Source: Paucimonas sp. (GTDB lineage: Bacteria; Pseudomonadota; Gammaproteobacteria; Pseudomonadales; Pseudomonadaceae). From it: a stretch of 64,000 nt of DNA. The translations under genes were made by a program, and so were the position numbers. Where the stretch lies: NCBI GenBank assembly GCA_031253995.1, contig JAIRVG010000098.1, positions 1-64,000 on the forward strand, read 5' to 3'. The notes beneath the pieces are model-generated. The model ran no database searches and was not told where the DNA came from. It saw only the letters and a program-made list of their open reading frames with translations. The first letter of the stretch is position 1, and the number at the start of each line of letters is the position of its first letter. Shown piece by piece: positions 51,453 through 61,000 of this stretch.

Positions 51453-53306
51453 ATGCTCAAACGCCTCGCCTACCTGGCGCTCTGTGCCTGTGCCCCGCTG
51501 CACGCGGCACCTTTCATGGACGAATCGCGTCTGCAACGGCTGGCCGCCGATCCTTACTGGATCGCCCTCGGTCATTACGAGACGGGCAAGCTGGGCGGCT
51601 GGCGCAGCTATGTCGATGACGACCGCTTCTTCCTCGCCGAAGACGGCGCGCACCATCCCGACCGCGAACTGGCGGCCACCGTGCAGGCCCTGTACGAACC
51701 GGCCAGCAAGGGCGACAAGCATGCCCAGTGCGTCTATCCGGCGCGAACCCGCTGGCTGCGCGAGCAACTGCAACTCACCGACCTGCCCGCCCCCGACTGC
51801 GCCGAATACACCGCGTGGTTCAAGGACGTGTCACCCCACAGCGCGGTGCTGATCTTCCCCGCCGCCTATTTGAACAGCCCATCGTCGATGTTCGGCCACA
51901 CCCTGCTACGCATCGACCAGGCCGACGTGCAGAGCAACGAGACCGCCCTGCTCAGCTACGCGGTCAACTTCGGTGCCTATATCGAAGGCAACGACAACAG
52001 CATCCTCTACGCCTGGAAGGGCCTGATGGGCGGTTATCCCGGCCTGTTCGCCTTCGTCCCCTACCAGGAGAAACTCTCCGAATACCGCAGCCTGGAAAAC
52101 CGCGACCTGTGGGAATACCGGCTGAACCTTTCGCCCGAGGAAACCGGGCGCATGGTCGAGCATATCTGGGAGCTCAAGCAGATCCGCTTCGACTACTTCT
52201 TCTTCGACGAGAACTGCTCCTACCGCCTGCTGGAACTGCTCCAAGTGGCACGCCCGAGCCTGGACCTGACCTCGCACTTCCCGCTCACCGCCATCCCCAC
52301 CGACACGGTCAAGGCGGTGAAGCACGCCGGCCTGGTGGAGCGGGTGGATTACCGGCCGTCACGGGAGCGCGAGCTGCTGGCCCGTGCCGAGCCACTGGAC
52401 AAGAACGAGCAGCAACAGGTGCTGAGCCTCGCCGCCGACACCGGTCATTTGCAGAGCCCCGACTTCACCGCCCTGCCCAAGCCGCGCCAGGCACTGGTGC
52501 AGGACGCCGCCTATCGCCTGGAGCGTTACCGCGCCACTGGCCAGGAGCGCGATCCGGCCCAGGCCAAGCGTAGTTTCGAGCTGCTGCGGGCAATCAACCG
52601 CAACCCGCCGCCACCGCTGGAGGTCGAACGGCCTGGGCTGCCCGAGGATGGCCATGAGTCGCGCACCTGGCAGCTCGGCGTCGGTACTCGCGAGGACCGC
52701 GCCTTCGCCGAATACGGCCTGCGCATGGCCTATCACGACCTCAACGACAACGCCTACGGATTCCCGCTGGGGGCGCAGATCGAGATCCTCCAGCTCAAGC
52801 TGCGCCAGTACGAGGGCAACGACTGGCAGGTACAGCGCCTGGACCTGGCGACCATCCGTTCCCTGACCCCGCGCAACGACCTGCTCAAGCCATGGTCCTG
52901 GCAGGTGGCCGGTGGCCTGGAGCGGGTGCCGGGCAAGCATGACGACGAGGTGCTGGTCAGCCATGTCAACGGCGGTGCCGGCGGCACCTGGGCGCTGGGC
53001 GACGACATGCTCGGCTTTGCCCTGGGGACGGTGCGGGTCGAGCATCACAACGATTTCGCCCAGTTCATCGCACCGGCGGCGGGGTTCAATACCGGGTTGC
53101 TGTGGCGCAACGGACTGGGGAACCTGACGGTCGAGGCCAAGGGGGATTACTTCACCAATGGCGAAGTGCGGCGTAGTTTGAGCCTGAACCAGCAGTGGGA
53201 ATTGAGTGACAGCCTTGGCTTGCGCCTGAGCGCCAGGCGCGAGTTCAGCCAGCTGGCGACGGCGCAGAACGAGGTGATGCTGGAGTTGAAGTGGTACAAC
53301 TATTGA
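51453..53306 (+). CDS. DUF4105 exported/outer-membrane protein
   Basis: 617 residues. Signal peptide MLKRLAYLALCACAPLHA. The DUF4105 part (about 110-330) has SSMFGHTLLRID, YAVNFGAYIEGND and FDYFFFDENCSYRLLELL, similar to the Lnb N-terminal domain with a Cys/His pair. The C-terminal 250 residues look beta-rich, perhaps a barrel, ending in an aromatic residue. The ATG 51453 is used; an in-frame TTG lies 9 bp upstream. It is probably in one transcript with DUF3015, 81 bp upstream. Role unknown. Confidence 0.8.
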   Translation: MLKRLAYLALCACAPLHAAPFMDESRLQRLAADPYWIALGHYETGKLGGWRSYVDDDRFFLAEDGAHHPDRELAATVQALYEPASKGDKHAQCVYPARTRWLREQLQLTDLPAPDCAEYTAWFKDVSPHSAVLIFPAAYLNSPSSMFGHTLLRIDQADVQSNETALLSYAVNFGAYIEGNDNSILYAWKGLMGGYPGLFAFVPYQEKLSEYRSLENRDLWEYRLNLSPEETGRMVEHIWELKQIRFDYFFFDENCSYRLLELLQVARPSLDLTSHFPLTAIPTDTVKAVKHAGLVERVDYRPSRERELLARAEPLDKNEQQQVLSLAADTGHLQSPDFTALPKPRQALVQDAAYRLERYRATGQERDPAQAKRSFELLRAINRNPPPPLEVERPGLPEDGHESRTWQLGVGTREDRAFAEYGLRMAYHDLNDNAYGFPLGAQIEILQLKLRQYEGNDWQVQRLDLATIRSLTPRNDLLKPWSWQVAGGLERVPGKHDDEVLVSHVNGGAGGTWALGDDMLGFALGTVRVEHHNDFAQFIAPAAGFNTGLLWRNGLGNLTVEAKGDYFTNGEVRRSLSLNQQWELSDSLGLRLSARREFSQLATAQNEVMLELKWYNY

Positions 53307-53328
53307 GTTTGATGTCGCTCTTCAGGGC

Positions 53329-53358
53329 GTCATCGCTGGCAAGCCAGCTCCCACAGGG
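53329..53358. repeat. Single REP sequence
   Basis: CATCGCTGGCAAGCCAGCTCC lies within this stretch, 22 bp after the DUF4105 stop; it is one half of the doublets at 55861 and 63359. Confidence 0.75.
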
Positions 53359-53459
53359 TCCGAGTCGCTGCGGTCCGGTCAGCGAGAGTTTCACGGCCTT
53401 TTGACGGCACGCTGACAATCCCCCTCCTAGACTTTCCCCATCCTGTGGAGAGTCTTGCG

Positions 53460-53807
53460 ATGCGCTGGTACTGGGTTGTAGCTGTGCTGTTCCTGGCGGG
53501 TTGCCAATCGACCCACCAGCAATTGATCGAGAAGGGTTATCCACCGGCCTATGCCGATGGCTTCCAGGACGGCTGCGGCAGTGGCCGCCAGGCCGCCGGG
53601 GTGATGGCCGGGGAGTTCCGCAAGGACGTCCCGCGCTACCTGCACAACCGCCAGTACGAAACCGGCTGGGACGACGGCTTCCGCCAGTGCCAGGCCATGC
53701 GCGAGAACCAGGACCAGCAGAACTACTACAACCGCCACTGGGACGAACGCGAAGAACGCTGGCAACAGGAAAAGGACCAGGGCGCGGCCCGGGTCTATCG
53801 GCGTTGA
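53460..53807 (+). CDS. Small lipoprotein
   Basis: 115 residues. Signal peptide with lipobox LAGC (Cys about residue 16), then a soluble, charged mature part with Cys pair and many Arg/Glu/Gln at the end. GGAG lies nine bases upstream. No family recognised. It is probably anchored to the outer membrane. Confidence 0.75.
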   Translation: MRWYWVVAVLFLAGCQSTHQQLIEKGYPPAYADGFQDGCGSGRQAAGVMAGEFRKDVPRYLHNRQYETGWDDGFRQCQAMRENQDQQNYYNRHWDEREERWQQEKDQGAARVYRR

Positions 53808-53878
53808 AAGGGTCGCAATCGGGCATCCACTGAAACCGCGCACCTGCCAGCATGGTCTTCTGGCAAAGGAGACCAGCA

Positions 53879-54382
53879 ATGAGCCGAGCATTCGTCAACG
53901 AGGACCAGGCCGCGGCCCAGGCCAGCCAGCCGGTGGAGCGCAAGGTCAGCGACCAGCCCAACTACGTCACCGCCCAGGGCCTCGCCGCCTTGCAGCAGCG
54001 CGTGGCCGAACTCAATCGCCTGCGCAGCGACCTGCTCGCCCAGGGCGAACGCGCCGACAAGCAGACCCTGGCCGACACCGAACGCGACCTGCGCTACTTC
54101 AGCGCACGGCAACAGAGTGCCCAGGTAGTACCGGCGGCGACATCACGGGACAAGGTACAGATCGGCAGCCGGGTAACCTACGTCGATGAGCAGGACCGGC
54201 AACATGTGGTTCAACTGGTGGGGGAAGACCAGGCCGACATCGCTGCCGGCCTGGTCAACTGGGGTTCCCCGTTGGGCCGGGCACTGCTGGGAGCAGCACC
54301 CGGTGACGAGGTTGTGTGGCGACGACCGGCGGGCGATCAGGCGATCGAGGTCGTCACCATCGAGCCAGGGCTCGAAACTTAA
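53879..54382 (+). CDS. GreA/GreB-family protein
   Basis: 167 residues. The N-terminal coiled coil (about 28-75, YVTAQGLAALQQRVAELNRLRSDLL) and the C-terminal FKBP-like GreA_GreB domain (VQIGSRVTYVDEQDRQHVVQLVGEDQADIAAGLVNWGSPLGRALLGAAPGDEV). The acidic GDLSENAEY motif at the tip of GreA is not kept, so RNA cleavage stimulation is not certain. AAGGAG upstream. Its stop overlaps gdhA's stop by 4 bp. Confidence 0.85.
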   Translation: MSRAFVNEDQAAAQASQPVERKVSDQPNYVTAQGLAALQQRVAELNRLRSDLLAQGERADKQTLADTERDLRYFSARQQSAQVVPAATSRDKVQIGSRVTYVDEQDRQHVVQLVGEDQADIAAGLVNWGSPLGRALLGAAPGDEVVWRRPAGDQAIEVVTIEPGLET

Positions 54383-55716
54383 ACCACGCCCTGGGCCAGC
54401 ATGGCGTCGGCGACTTTCACGAAGCCGGCGATGTTGGCGCCTTTCACGTAGTTGATACGGCCGTTTTCCTCACCGTAGTGCACGCAGGCATGGTGGATAG
54501 ACTGCATGATGTTGTGCAGCTTGCTGTCCACTTCACCGGCAGTCCACAGCAGGCGCATGGCGTTCTGCGACATTTCCAGGCCGCTGACCGCAACGCCACC
54601 GGCGTTGGACGCCTTGCCCGGGGCGAAGAGGATGCCGGCTTCGATGAACAGGTCGACCGCTTCCAGGGTGGTCGGCATGTTGGCGCCTTCCGCTACGCAG
54701 ATGCAACCGTTGGCCAGCAGCGCGCGGGCGTCGTCCAGGTCCAGTTCGTTCTGCGTGGCGCACGGCAGGGCGATGTCGCACGGCAGGCTCCATGGGCGCT
54801 GGCCGGCACGGAATTCCAGGCCGAACTGGGTCGCCAGTTCGCTCAGGCGGCCGCGCTTGACGTTCTTCAGCTCCATCAGCGCGTCCCACTGGGCATCGGT
54901 CAGGCCGGCTTCGGCGAACAGGGTGCCTTCGGAGTCGGACAGCGAGATGACCTTGCCGCCCAGGTCCATGACCTTGCGCGCGGCGTACTGGGCGACGTTG
55001 CCGGAGCCGGAGATGGCGACGCGGCGGCCGTCGATGCGCTTGTCTTCACGCTTGAGCATTTCCTCGGCGAAGTACACGCAGCCGTAGCCGGTGGCTTCCG
55101 GACGGATCAGGCTGCCGCCGTAGTTCATGCCCTTGCCGGTCAGCACGGAAGTGAACTGGTTGGCCAGGCGCTTGTACTGGCCGAACATGAAGCCGATTTC
55201 CCGCGCGCCCACGCCGATATCACCGGCCGGTACGTCAAGGTCGGCACCGATGTGGCGGTACAGCTCGCTCATGAAGGCCTGGCAGAAGCGCATGACTTCG
55301 GCATCGCTCTTGCCCTTCGGATCGAAGTCGGAGCCGCCCTTGCCGCCGCCCATGGGCAGGGAAGTCAGGGAGTTCTTGAACACCTGCTCGAAAGCCAGGA
55401 ACTTCAGCACGCCGATGTTCACCGACGGGTGGAAGCGCAGGCCGCCCTTGTATGGGCCGATGGCGCTGCTCATCTGGATGCGGTAGCCGCGGTTGACCTG
55501 GACCTTGCCTGCGTCGTCGACCCAGGACACACGGAACAGGACAGCACGCTCAGGCTCGACCATGCGTTCGAGGATGCCGGCTTCGAGGTAGTGCGGGTTG
55601 GCTTCGAGGAAAGGCCAGAGGCTGCGCAGGACTTCTTCCACAGCCTGGTGGAATTCGGGTTGGGCAGGATCGCGTTGTTTCAGACGCGCGAGGAAGTGAT
55701 CGACAGATTCAGTCAT
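54379..55716 (-). CDS. gdhA: NADP-specific glutamate dehydrogenase
   Basis: 445 residues catalysing ammonia assimilation to glutamate. Motifs: GGLRFHPSVN, LPMGGGKGGSDFDPKGKSDAEVMRFCQAF (catalytic Lys region), the Rossmann part SGSGNVAQYAARKVMDLGG, and EGANMPTT. The ATG at 55716 matches E. coli GdhA start and size. It is convergent with the GreA/GreB-like gene. It is a single gene. Confidence 0.95.
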   Translation of the reverse strand: MTESVDHFLARLKQRDPAQPEFHQAVEEVLRSLWPFLEANPHYLEAGILERMVEPERAVLFRVSWVDDAGKVQVNRGYRIQMSSAIGPYKGGLRFHPSVNIGVLKFLAFEQVFKNSLTSLPMGGGKGGSDFDPKGKSDAEVMRFCQAFMSELYRHIGADLDVPAGDIGVGAREIGFMFGQYKRLANQFTSVLTGKGMNYGGSLIRPEATGYGCVYFAEEMLKREDKRIDGRRVAISGSGNVAQYAARKVMDLGGKVISLSDSEGTLFAEAGLTDAQWDALMELKNVKRGRLSELATQFGLEFRAGQRPWSLPCDIALPCATQNELDLDDARALLANGCICVAEGANMPTTLEAVDLFIEAGILFAPGKASNAGGVAVSGLEMSQNAMRLLWTAGEVDSKLHNIMQSIHHACVHYGEENGRINYVKGANIAGFVKVADAMLAQGVV

Positions 55717-55860
55717 GAGTAGACATCTCACCGAGGGAGTTGGACTTTTTGGTTTTTTCGGGACTTTACCAAGAAGCAATCGCACTGGAACAGGGCAAGA
55801 TGTCGTTTTTCTGAATTTTTTTGGTGCATTTCTGTAAATGTATACAGAATTCAAGGGCCT

Positions 55861-55931
55861 CATCGCTGGCAAGCCAGCCCACACAAGTACGGTGCTCGCA
55901 GTCCCCTGTGGGAGCTGGCTTGCCAGCGATG
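55861..55931. repeat. REP doublet (REPIN)
   Basis: CATCGCTGGCAAGCCAGC (55861) and its complement GCTGGCTTGCCAGCGATG (55914-55931) are in inverted orientation with 35 bp between. It lies in the 290-bp region between gdhA and ettA, which otherwise has only a terminator and the gdhA promoter. Confidence 0.8.
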
Positions 55932-55958
55932 GGCAACCACCGACTGAACTCCAGGCAC

Positions 55959-55985
55959 AAAAATGGGGCCACCAAGGGCCCCATT
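55959..55985 (-). terminator. Terminator after ettA
   Basis: Stem AATGGGGCC/GGCCCCATT followed on the minus strand by a T-run (TTTTTG), 22 bp after the ettA stop. Confidence 0.75.
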
Positions 55986-56006
55986 CCTGTGCATCAACAA
56001 CCGGCC

Positions 56007-57674
56007 TTACTGGGCCAACTTCTTGTGCCGTACCCGGTGCGGCTGGGCAGCAGCATCGCCGAGGCGTTTCTTGCGATCCGCTTCGTACTCGGTGTAGTTA
56101 CCCTCGAAGAACACCGCCTGCGAGTCATCCTCATAGGCCAGGATGTGGGTCGCGACGCGGTCCAGGAACCAGCGATCGTGGGAAATCACGATGGCGGCGC
56201 CCGGGAAGTCCAGCAGGGCTTCCTCCAGCGAACGCAGGGTTTCGACGTCCAGGTCGTTGGACGGTTCGTCGAGCAGCAGGACGTTGCCGCCCTCCTTCAG
56301 GGTCAGGGCCAGGTGCAGGCGGCCACGCTCACCACCGGACAGGTCCTTGACGAACTTCTGCTGGTCGCCGCCCTTGAAGTTGAAGCGACCGACGTAGGTA
56401 CGCGACGGGATCTCGTAGTTGCCGATGCGGATCTGGTCGGAACCGTCGGAGATCTGCTGGAACACGGTCTTGCTGCCGTCCAGGTCCTCGCGGCTCTGGT
56501 CGACGCAGGCCAGTTGCACGGTTTCGCCGATCTCGATGCTGCCGGAGTCCGGTTGTTCCTTGCCCATCAGCATGCGGAACAGGGTCGATTTACCGGCACC
56601 GTTACCACCGATGACACCGACGATCGCGCCCTTGGGCATGGTGAACGACAGGTTGTCGATCAGCACGCGGTCGCCATAGCCCTTGGAGACGTTCTTGAAC
56701 TCGATGACCTTGTCGCCCAGGCGCGGACCGGCCGGGATGTAGATCTCGTTGGTCTCGCTGCGCTTCTGGAATTCCTGCGACTGCATTTCCTCGAAGCGCG
56801 CCAGACGGGCCTTGGACTTGGACTGGCGGGCCTTGGCGCCTTTGCGCACCCACTCCAGTTCTTCCTTCATGGCCTTCTCGTGGGCCGACTGCTGCTTGGA
56901 TTCCTGGGCCAGACGGTCGGACTTGGCTTCCAGCCAGCCCGAGTAGTTGCCTTCGTACGGAATGCCGGCGCCGCGGTCGAGTTCGAGGATCCAGCCAGCG
57001 ACGTTGTCCAGGAAGTAACGATCGTGGGTGATCGCTACCACGGTGCCCGGGAAGTCGTGGAGGAAGTGTTCCAGCCAGGCGACGGAGTCGGCGTCCAGGT
57101 GGTTGGTCGGTTCGTCGAGGAGCAGCATGTCCGGGGCGGACAGCAGCAGGCGGCACAGGGCCACGCGGCGTTTTTCACCACCGGACAGGTGCTCGACCTT
57201 GGCGTCCCAGGCTGGCAGGCGCAGGGCGTCGGCGGCGACTTCCAGCTGGCGCTCCAGGTTGTGACCGTCGCTGGCCTGCAGGATGGCTTCCAGCTTGGCC
57301 TGCTCGGCGGCCAGCTTGTCGAAGTCGGCATCCGGTTCGGCGTAGGCGGCGTAGACCTCGTCCAGGCGGGCCTGGGCGTCCTTGATCACGCTGACCGCTT
57401 CCTCGACCACTTCGCGCACGGTCTTGGCCGGATCCAGCTGCGGCTCCTGCGGCAGGTAGCCGACGTTCAGCTCGGGCATCGGACGGGCTTCGCCGTCGAA
57501 CTCGGTGTCGACGCCCGCCATGATCTTCAGCAGGGTGGACTTACCCGAGCCGTTGAGGCCGAGCACGCCGATCTTGGCGCCGGGGAAGAACGACAGGGAG
57601 ATGTTCTTGAGGATTTCACGCTTGGGCGGAACAACCTTGCTCAGCCGGTGCATGGTGTAAACGTATTGAGCCAA
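56007..57674 (-). CDS. ettA: Energy-dependent translational throttle EttA (ABC-F)
   Basis: 555 residues, same as E. coli EttA. Two ABC domains: GLNGSGKST and LSGGEKRRVALC in the first, GGNGAGKST and LSGGERGRLHLA in the second, with the arm region and the linker between. It binds the ribosome E site and gates the first elongation steps by energy state. The start is a TTG at 57674 (TTG-GCT-CAA-TAC), with an AGG eight bases upstream, since it gives the universal (M)AQYVYTMHRLSKVVPP start; no ATG is in this place. A hairpin with T-run lies just upstream in the leader. Confidence 0.93.
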   Translation of the reverse strand: MAQYVYTMHRLSKVVPPKREILKNISLSFFPGAKIGVLGLNGSGKSTLLKIMAGVDTEFDGEARPMPELNVGYLPQEPQLDPAKTVREVVEEAVSVIKDAQARLDEVYAAYAEPDADFDKLAAEQAKLEAILQASDGHNLERQLEVAADALRLPAWDAKVEHLSGGEKRRVALCRLLLSAPDMLLLDEPTNHLDADSVAWLEHFLHDFPGTVVAITHDRYFLDNVAGWILELDRGAGIPYEGNYSGWLEAKSDRLAQESKQQSAHEKAMKEELEWVRKGAKARQSKSKARLARFEEMQSQEFQKRSETNEIYIPAGPRLGDKVIEFKNVSKGYGDRVLIDNLSFTMPKGAIVGVIGGNGAGKSTLFRMLMGKEQPDSGSIEIGETVQLACVDQSREDLDGSKTVFQQISDGSDQIRIGNYEIPSRTYVGRFNFKGGDQQKFVKDLSGGERGRLHLALTLKEGGNVLLLDEPSNDLDVETLRSLEEALLDFPGAAIVISHDRWFLDRVATHILAYEDDSQAVFFEGNYTEYEADRKKRLGDAAAQPHRVRHKKLAQ

Positions 57675-57703
57675 AATGCGGACCTCGCTCGAATCGTTGG
57701 AAA

Positions 57704-57726
57704 AGCCCCGTCCTCGGGACAGGGCT
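57704..57726 (-). terminator. Terminator-like hairpin in the ettA leader
   Basis: AGCCCTGTCC and GGACGGGGCT (one G.T pair), loop CGA, followed by TTTTCC, 30 bp upstream of the ettA start codon on the same strand. It may be an attenuator. The 394-bp region 57675-58068 also holds the start regions of ettA and morA and nothing else I recognise. Confidence 0.5.
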
Positions 57727-58068
57727 GGAACAAACCGGGTATCGGGCCGGCGTCGCTGCGCGTGCGGGTTTTCCCGGGGCAGGAGCGCGGCGGGTACAGG
57801 CCGTGGCCTCACCCTTGTGCTACGGATAGTCGGAACCGCTAAGGTTACCCGAACTGGGCGACGGCGGGCAGGGGTCAGGCCGGTGCAACCCTTACCGCCG
57901 GGCGCGACGCGGGGCGGCATTCCGATGAACAGGACTGGCACTTTGCCACACTTCAGGGCATGCTAGCCGCCCTTCGGGCGTCCGGCTTATAGTGCAGCCC
58001 AGGATCGCCACCCGTGTGGTCGGCACTGACCACGCGCCGCTGTCCCAGCCTTACCGCAGGATCACCGT

Positions 58069-61000
58069 TTGACCAATCTCAATCAGCCGTCTTCCTCGCG
58101 CAAAGCCTCCGTCGCGTCGGGTCAGTCCTTGCGCGGCTCGTTGAAGGGTGCCCTGGCGATCCTGGTCCTGCTGCTGCTCGCCCTGCTGTTCTGGCAGACC
58201 CTGGAACAATACCGCCACACCCTGACCGACCGTCGCCAGCACAGCATCGACGCCAGCGCCGAACTGGCCGAGCGGATGAACCTGAACCTGGCCCTGGAAG
58301 CCCAGGGCGTGCGCGCCCTGCTGCCCGCCTCGGCCCCGGACGCCGAAGCCATGCCGGCGCTGTTCAGCCGCCTGCACCAGCGCCTGCCACACCTCGACAG
58401 CCTGGCCTGGGTGAGCGCCGACGGACGGATCCTGCGCGACAGCCTCGACCAGTCCCCCGACCAGCCAGCCATGGCCGGCCTGCTGCGGCGCAACCAGCAG
58501 GACGAGCACTTCTTCAGCAACGCCGAGGGCAATGCCTTCGTCTACCTGCTGCTGCGCCAGGACGACAAGTCGGACAGCGCCTACTGGCTGCTGCGTTTCG
58601 AGCCGGGCTGGTACCAGCAACTGGCCGAGCGCCTGGAACACCCCAACCGGCCGCAATGGCAACTGGAAAACGGTCAGACCGCCGAGACCCTCAGCGATCA
58701 CCTGCACCATCGTCCGCCGCCCTCGGCCAACAGCGAGGAAGCGCCGTTGCAAAGCGTGGTGCTGACCTTCCTCGATCACAGCGACTGGCAACTGCGCGGC
58801 TTCCACGACGCCGAGCGCAGCCGCCGCGAACTGCTGCCGGCGCTGGTGGGCAAGGCCATGCTGGTACTGCTCTGCGCGGTGCTGCCGCTGCTGGCGCTGT
58901 TCAACATGCGCCGGCGCAACCTGGCCCTGCAGGAAAGCCGCCGGCGCTACCAGGACATCTTCGAAAGCACCGGCGTCGCCCTCTGCGTGCTCGATCTTTC
59001 CGCCCTGCCGGCGCTCCTCGACCGCCTGCGCCTGCGCAGCCGCTTCGAACTGGAACAGCGCCTGGACAGCGACCCGGCGCTGCGCGACCTGCTGTTGCGC
59101 GAACTGAAGGTCACCGAGGTCAACCAGGTCGCCCTGCAACTGCTCGGCGTCGATTGCAGCGAAGGCGCCTGGCGCCACCTGATCACCGGCAATGCCCTGG
59201 ACCGTGACGGCGTCGGCCTGCACCTGGTGGGCGCCCTGCTCGACCAGCAGGCGCAGCTCGAACTGGAAGTGCGCCTGCCCACCGAGCAGGGCCTCGACCA
59301 GCACCTGTGGTTGATGGTGCGCTTCCCGGAACAGCGCCGCGACTACAAGGCGGTGATCCTCAGCATCAGCGACATCACCAGCCGCAAGCGCGTCGAACTG
59401 TCGCTGCTGGAGCGCGAGAGCTTCTGGTCCGACGTGGTCCGCACCGTGCCCGACCAGCTCTACGTGCAGGACGTGCAAAGCCTGCGGATGATCTTCAGCA
59501 ACCGCCACCTCGGCCAGACCCTGGGCTACGAGCGCCACGAGCTGGCGCGCATGGGCGAGTTCTTCTGGGAAATCCTCCTGCACCCGGAAGACGCCGCGCT
59601 GTACCGTGCCCTGCGCCAGCAACAGCGCGAGAGCGGCTACCTGGAGCAGTTGCACTGCCAGTTGCGCTTCCGCCATCACGACCAGCGCTGGCGCCGCTAC
59701 GACATCCGCGAGCAGGTGCTGACCCGCGATGCCGCCGGCAATGTCACGCGGATCATCGGCGTGGCCAAGGACGTCACCGACCAGCTCGAAGCCAGCGAGT
59801 CCCTGCGTGACAGCGAGCAGCGCTACCGCATGCTCGCCGAAAGCATCAGCGACGTGATCTTCTCCACCGACGACCAGCTGCAGCTCAACTACGTCAGCCC
59901 GTCGGTGCGCTCGGTGCTGGGCTACGACGTCGAGTGGATCTTCAACAACGGCTGGCAGTCGACCATCGCCAACCCGGCGCAACTGGCCGGCCTTTACACC
60001 CTGGTCGACCGGGTCAACCGCGCCCTCGGCGACGCCGCGCAACTGGAAGCCCTGCGCACCCAGGTGCCGACCCAGCTGTTCCTGTTCGACTGCCTGCGGG
60101 CCGATGGCCGCAAGATCCCCATCGAACTGCGCCTGGTGCTGGTGTGGGACGAGCACGACCAGTTCGGCGGCATCCTCGGTGTCGGCCGCGACATCAGCCA
60201 GCAGCGCCGCGCGGAAAAAGACCTGCGCATGGCAGCGACGGTATTCGAGCACTCCACCTCGGCAATCCTCATCACCGACCCGGCCGGCTACATCGTCCAG
60301 GCCAACGAGGCATTCAGCCGGGTCAGCGGCTATGCGGTGCGCGACGTCCTCGACCAGTTGCCGAGCATGCTCACCGTGGACGACCAGCAGGAATCGCACC
60401 TGCGCTACGTGCTCAAGCAATTGCACCAACGCGGCACCTGGGAAGGCGAGGTGTGGCTCAAGCGCCGCAGCGGCGAGCATTACCCGGCGTGGGTCGGCAT
60501 CACCGCAGTGCTCGACGACGAGGGCGACCTGGCCAGCTACGTGTGCTTCTTCACCGACATCAGCGAGCGCAAGGCCAGCGAACAGCGCATCCACCGCCTG
60601 GCCTACTACGACGCCCTCACCCACCTGCCCAACCGCACGCTGTTCCAGGACCGCCTGCACACCGCGCTGCAGCAGGCCGAGCGGCACAAGTCGTGGGTAG
60701 TGCTGATGTTCCTCGACCTCGACCGTTTCAAGCCGATCAACGACTCCCTCGGCCACGCCGCCGGCGACCGCATGCTCAAGGACATGGCCGAGCGCCTGCT
60801 GGACTGCGTCGATGACGACGACACCGTGGCGCGCATGGGCGGCGACGAGTTCACCCTGCTCCTGCAGCCGCGGGCCACCCGCGAGATGGCACTGAACCGG
60901 GCCATCCACGTCGCCGAGCAGATCCTCGGCAGCCTGGTGCGACCGTTCGTCCTGGAAAACCGCGAGTTCTTCGTCACCGCCAGTATCGGCATCGCCCTCA

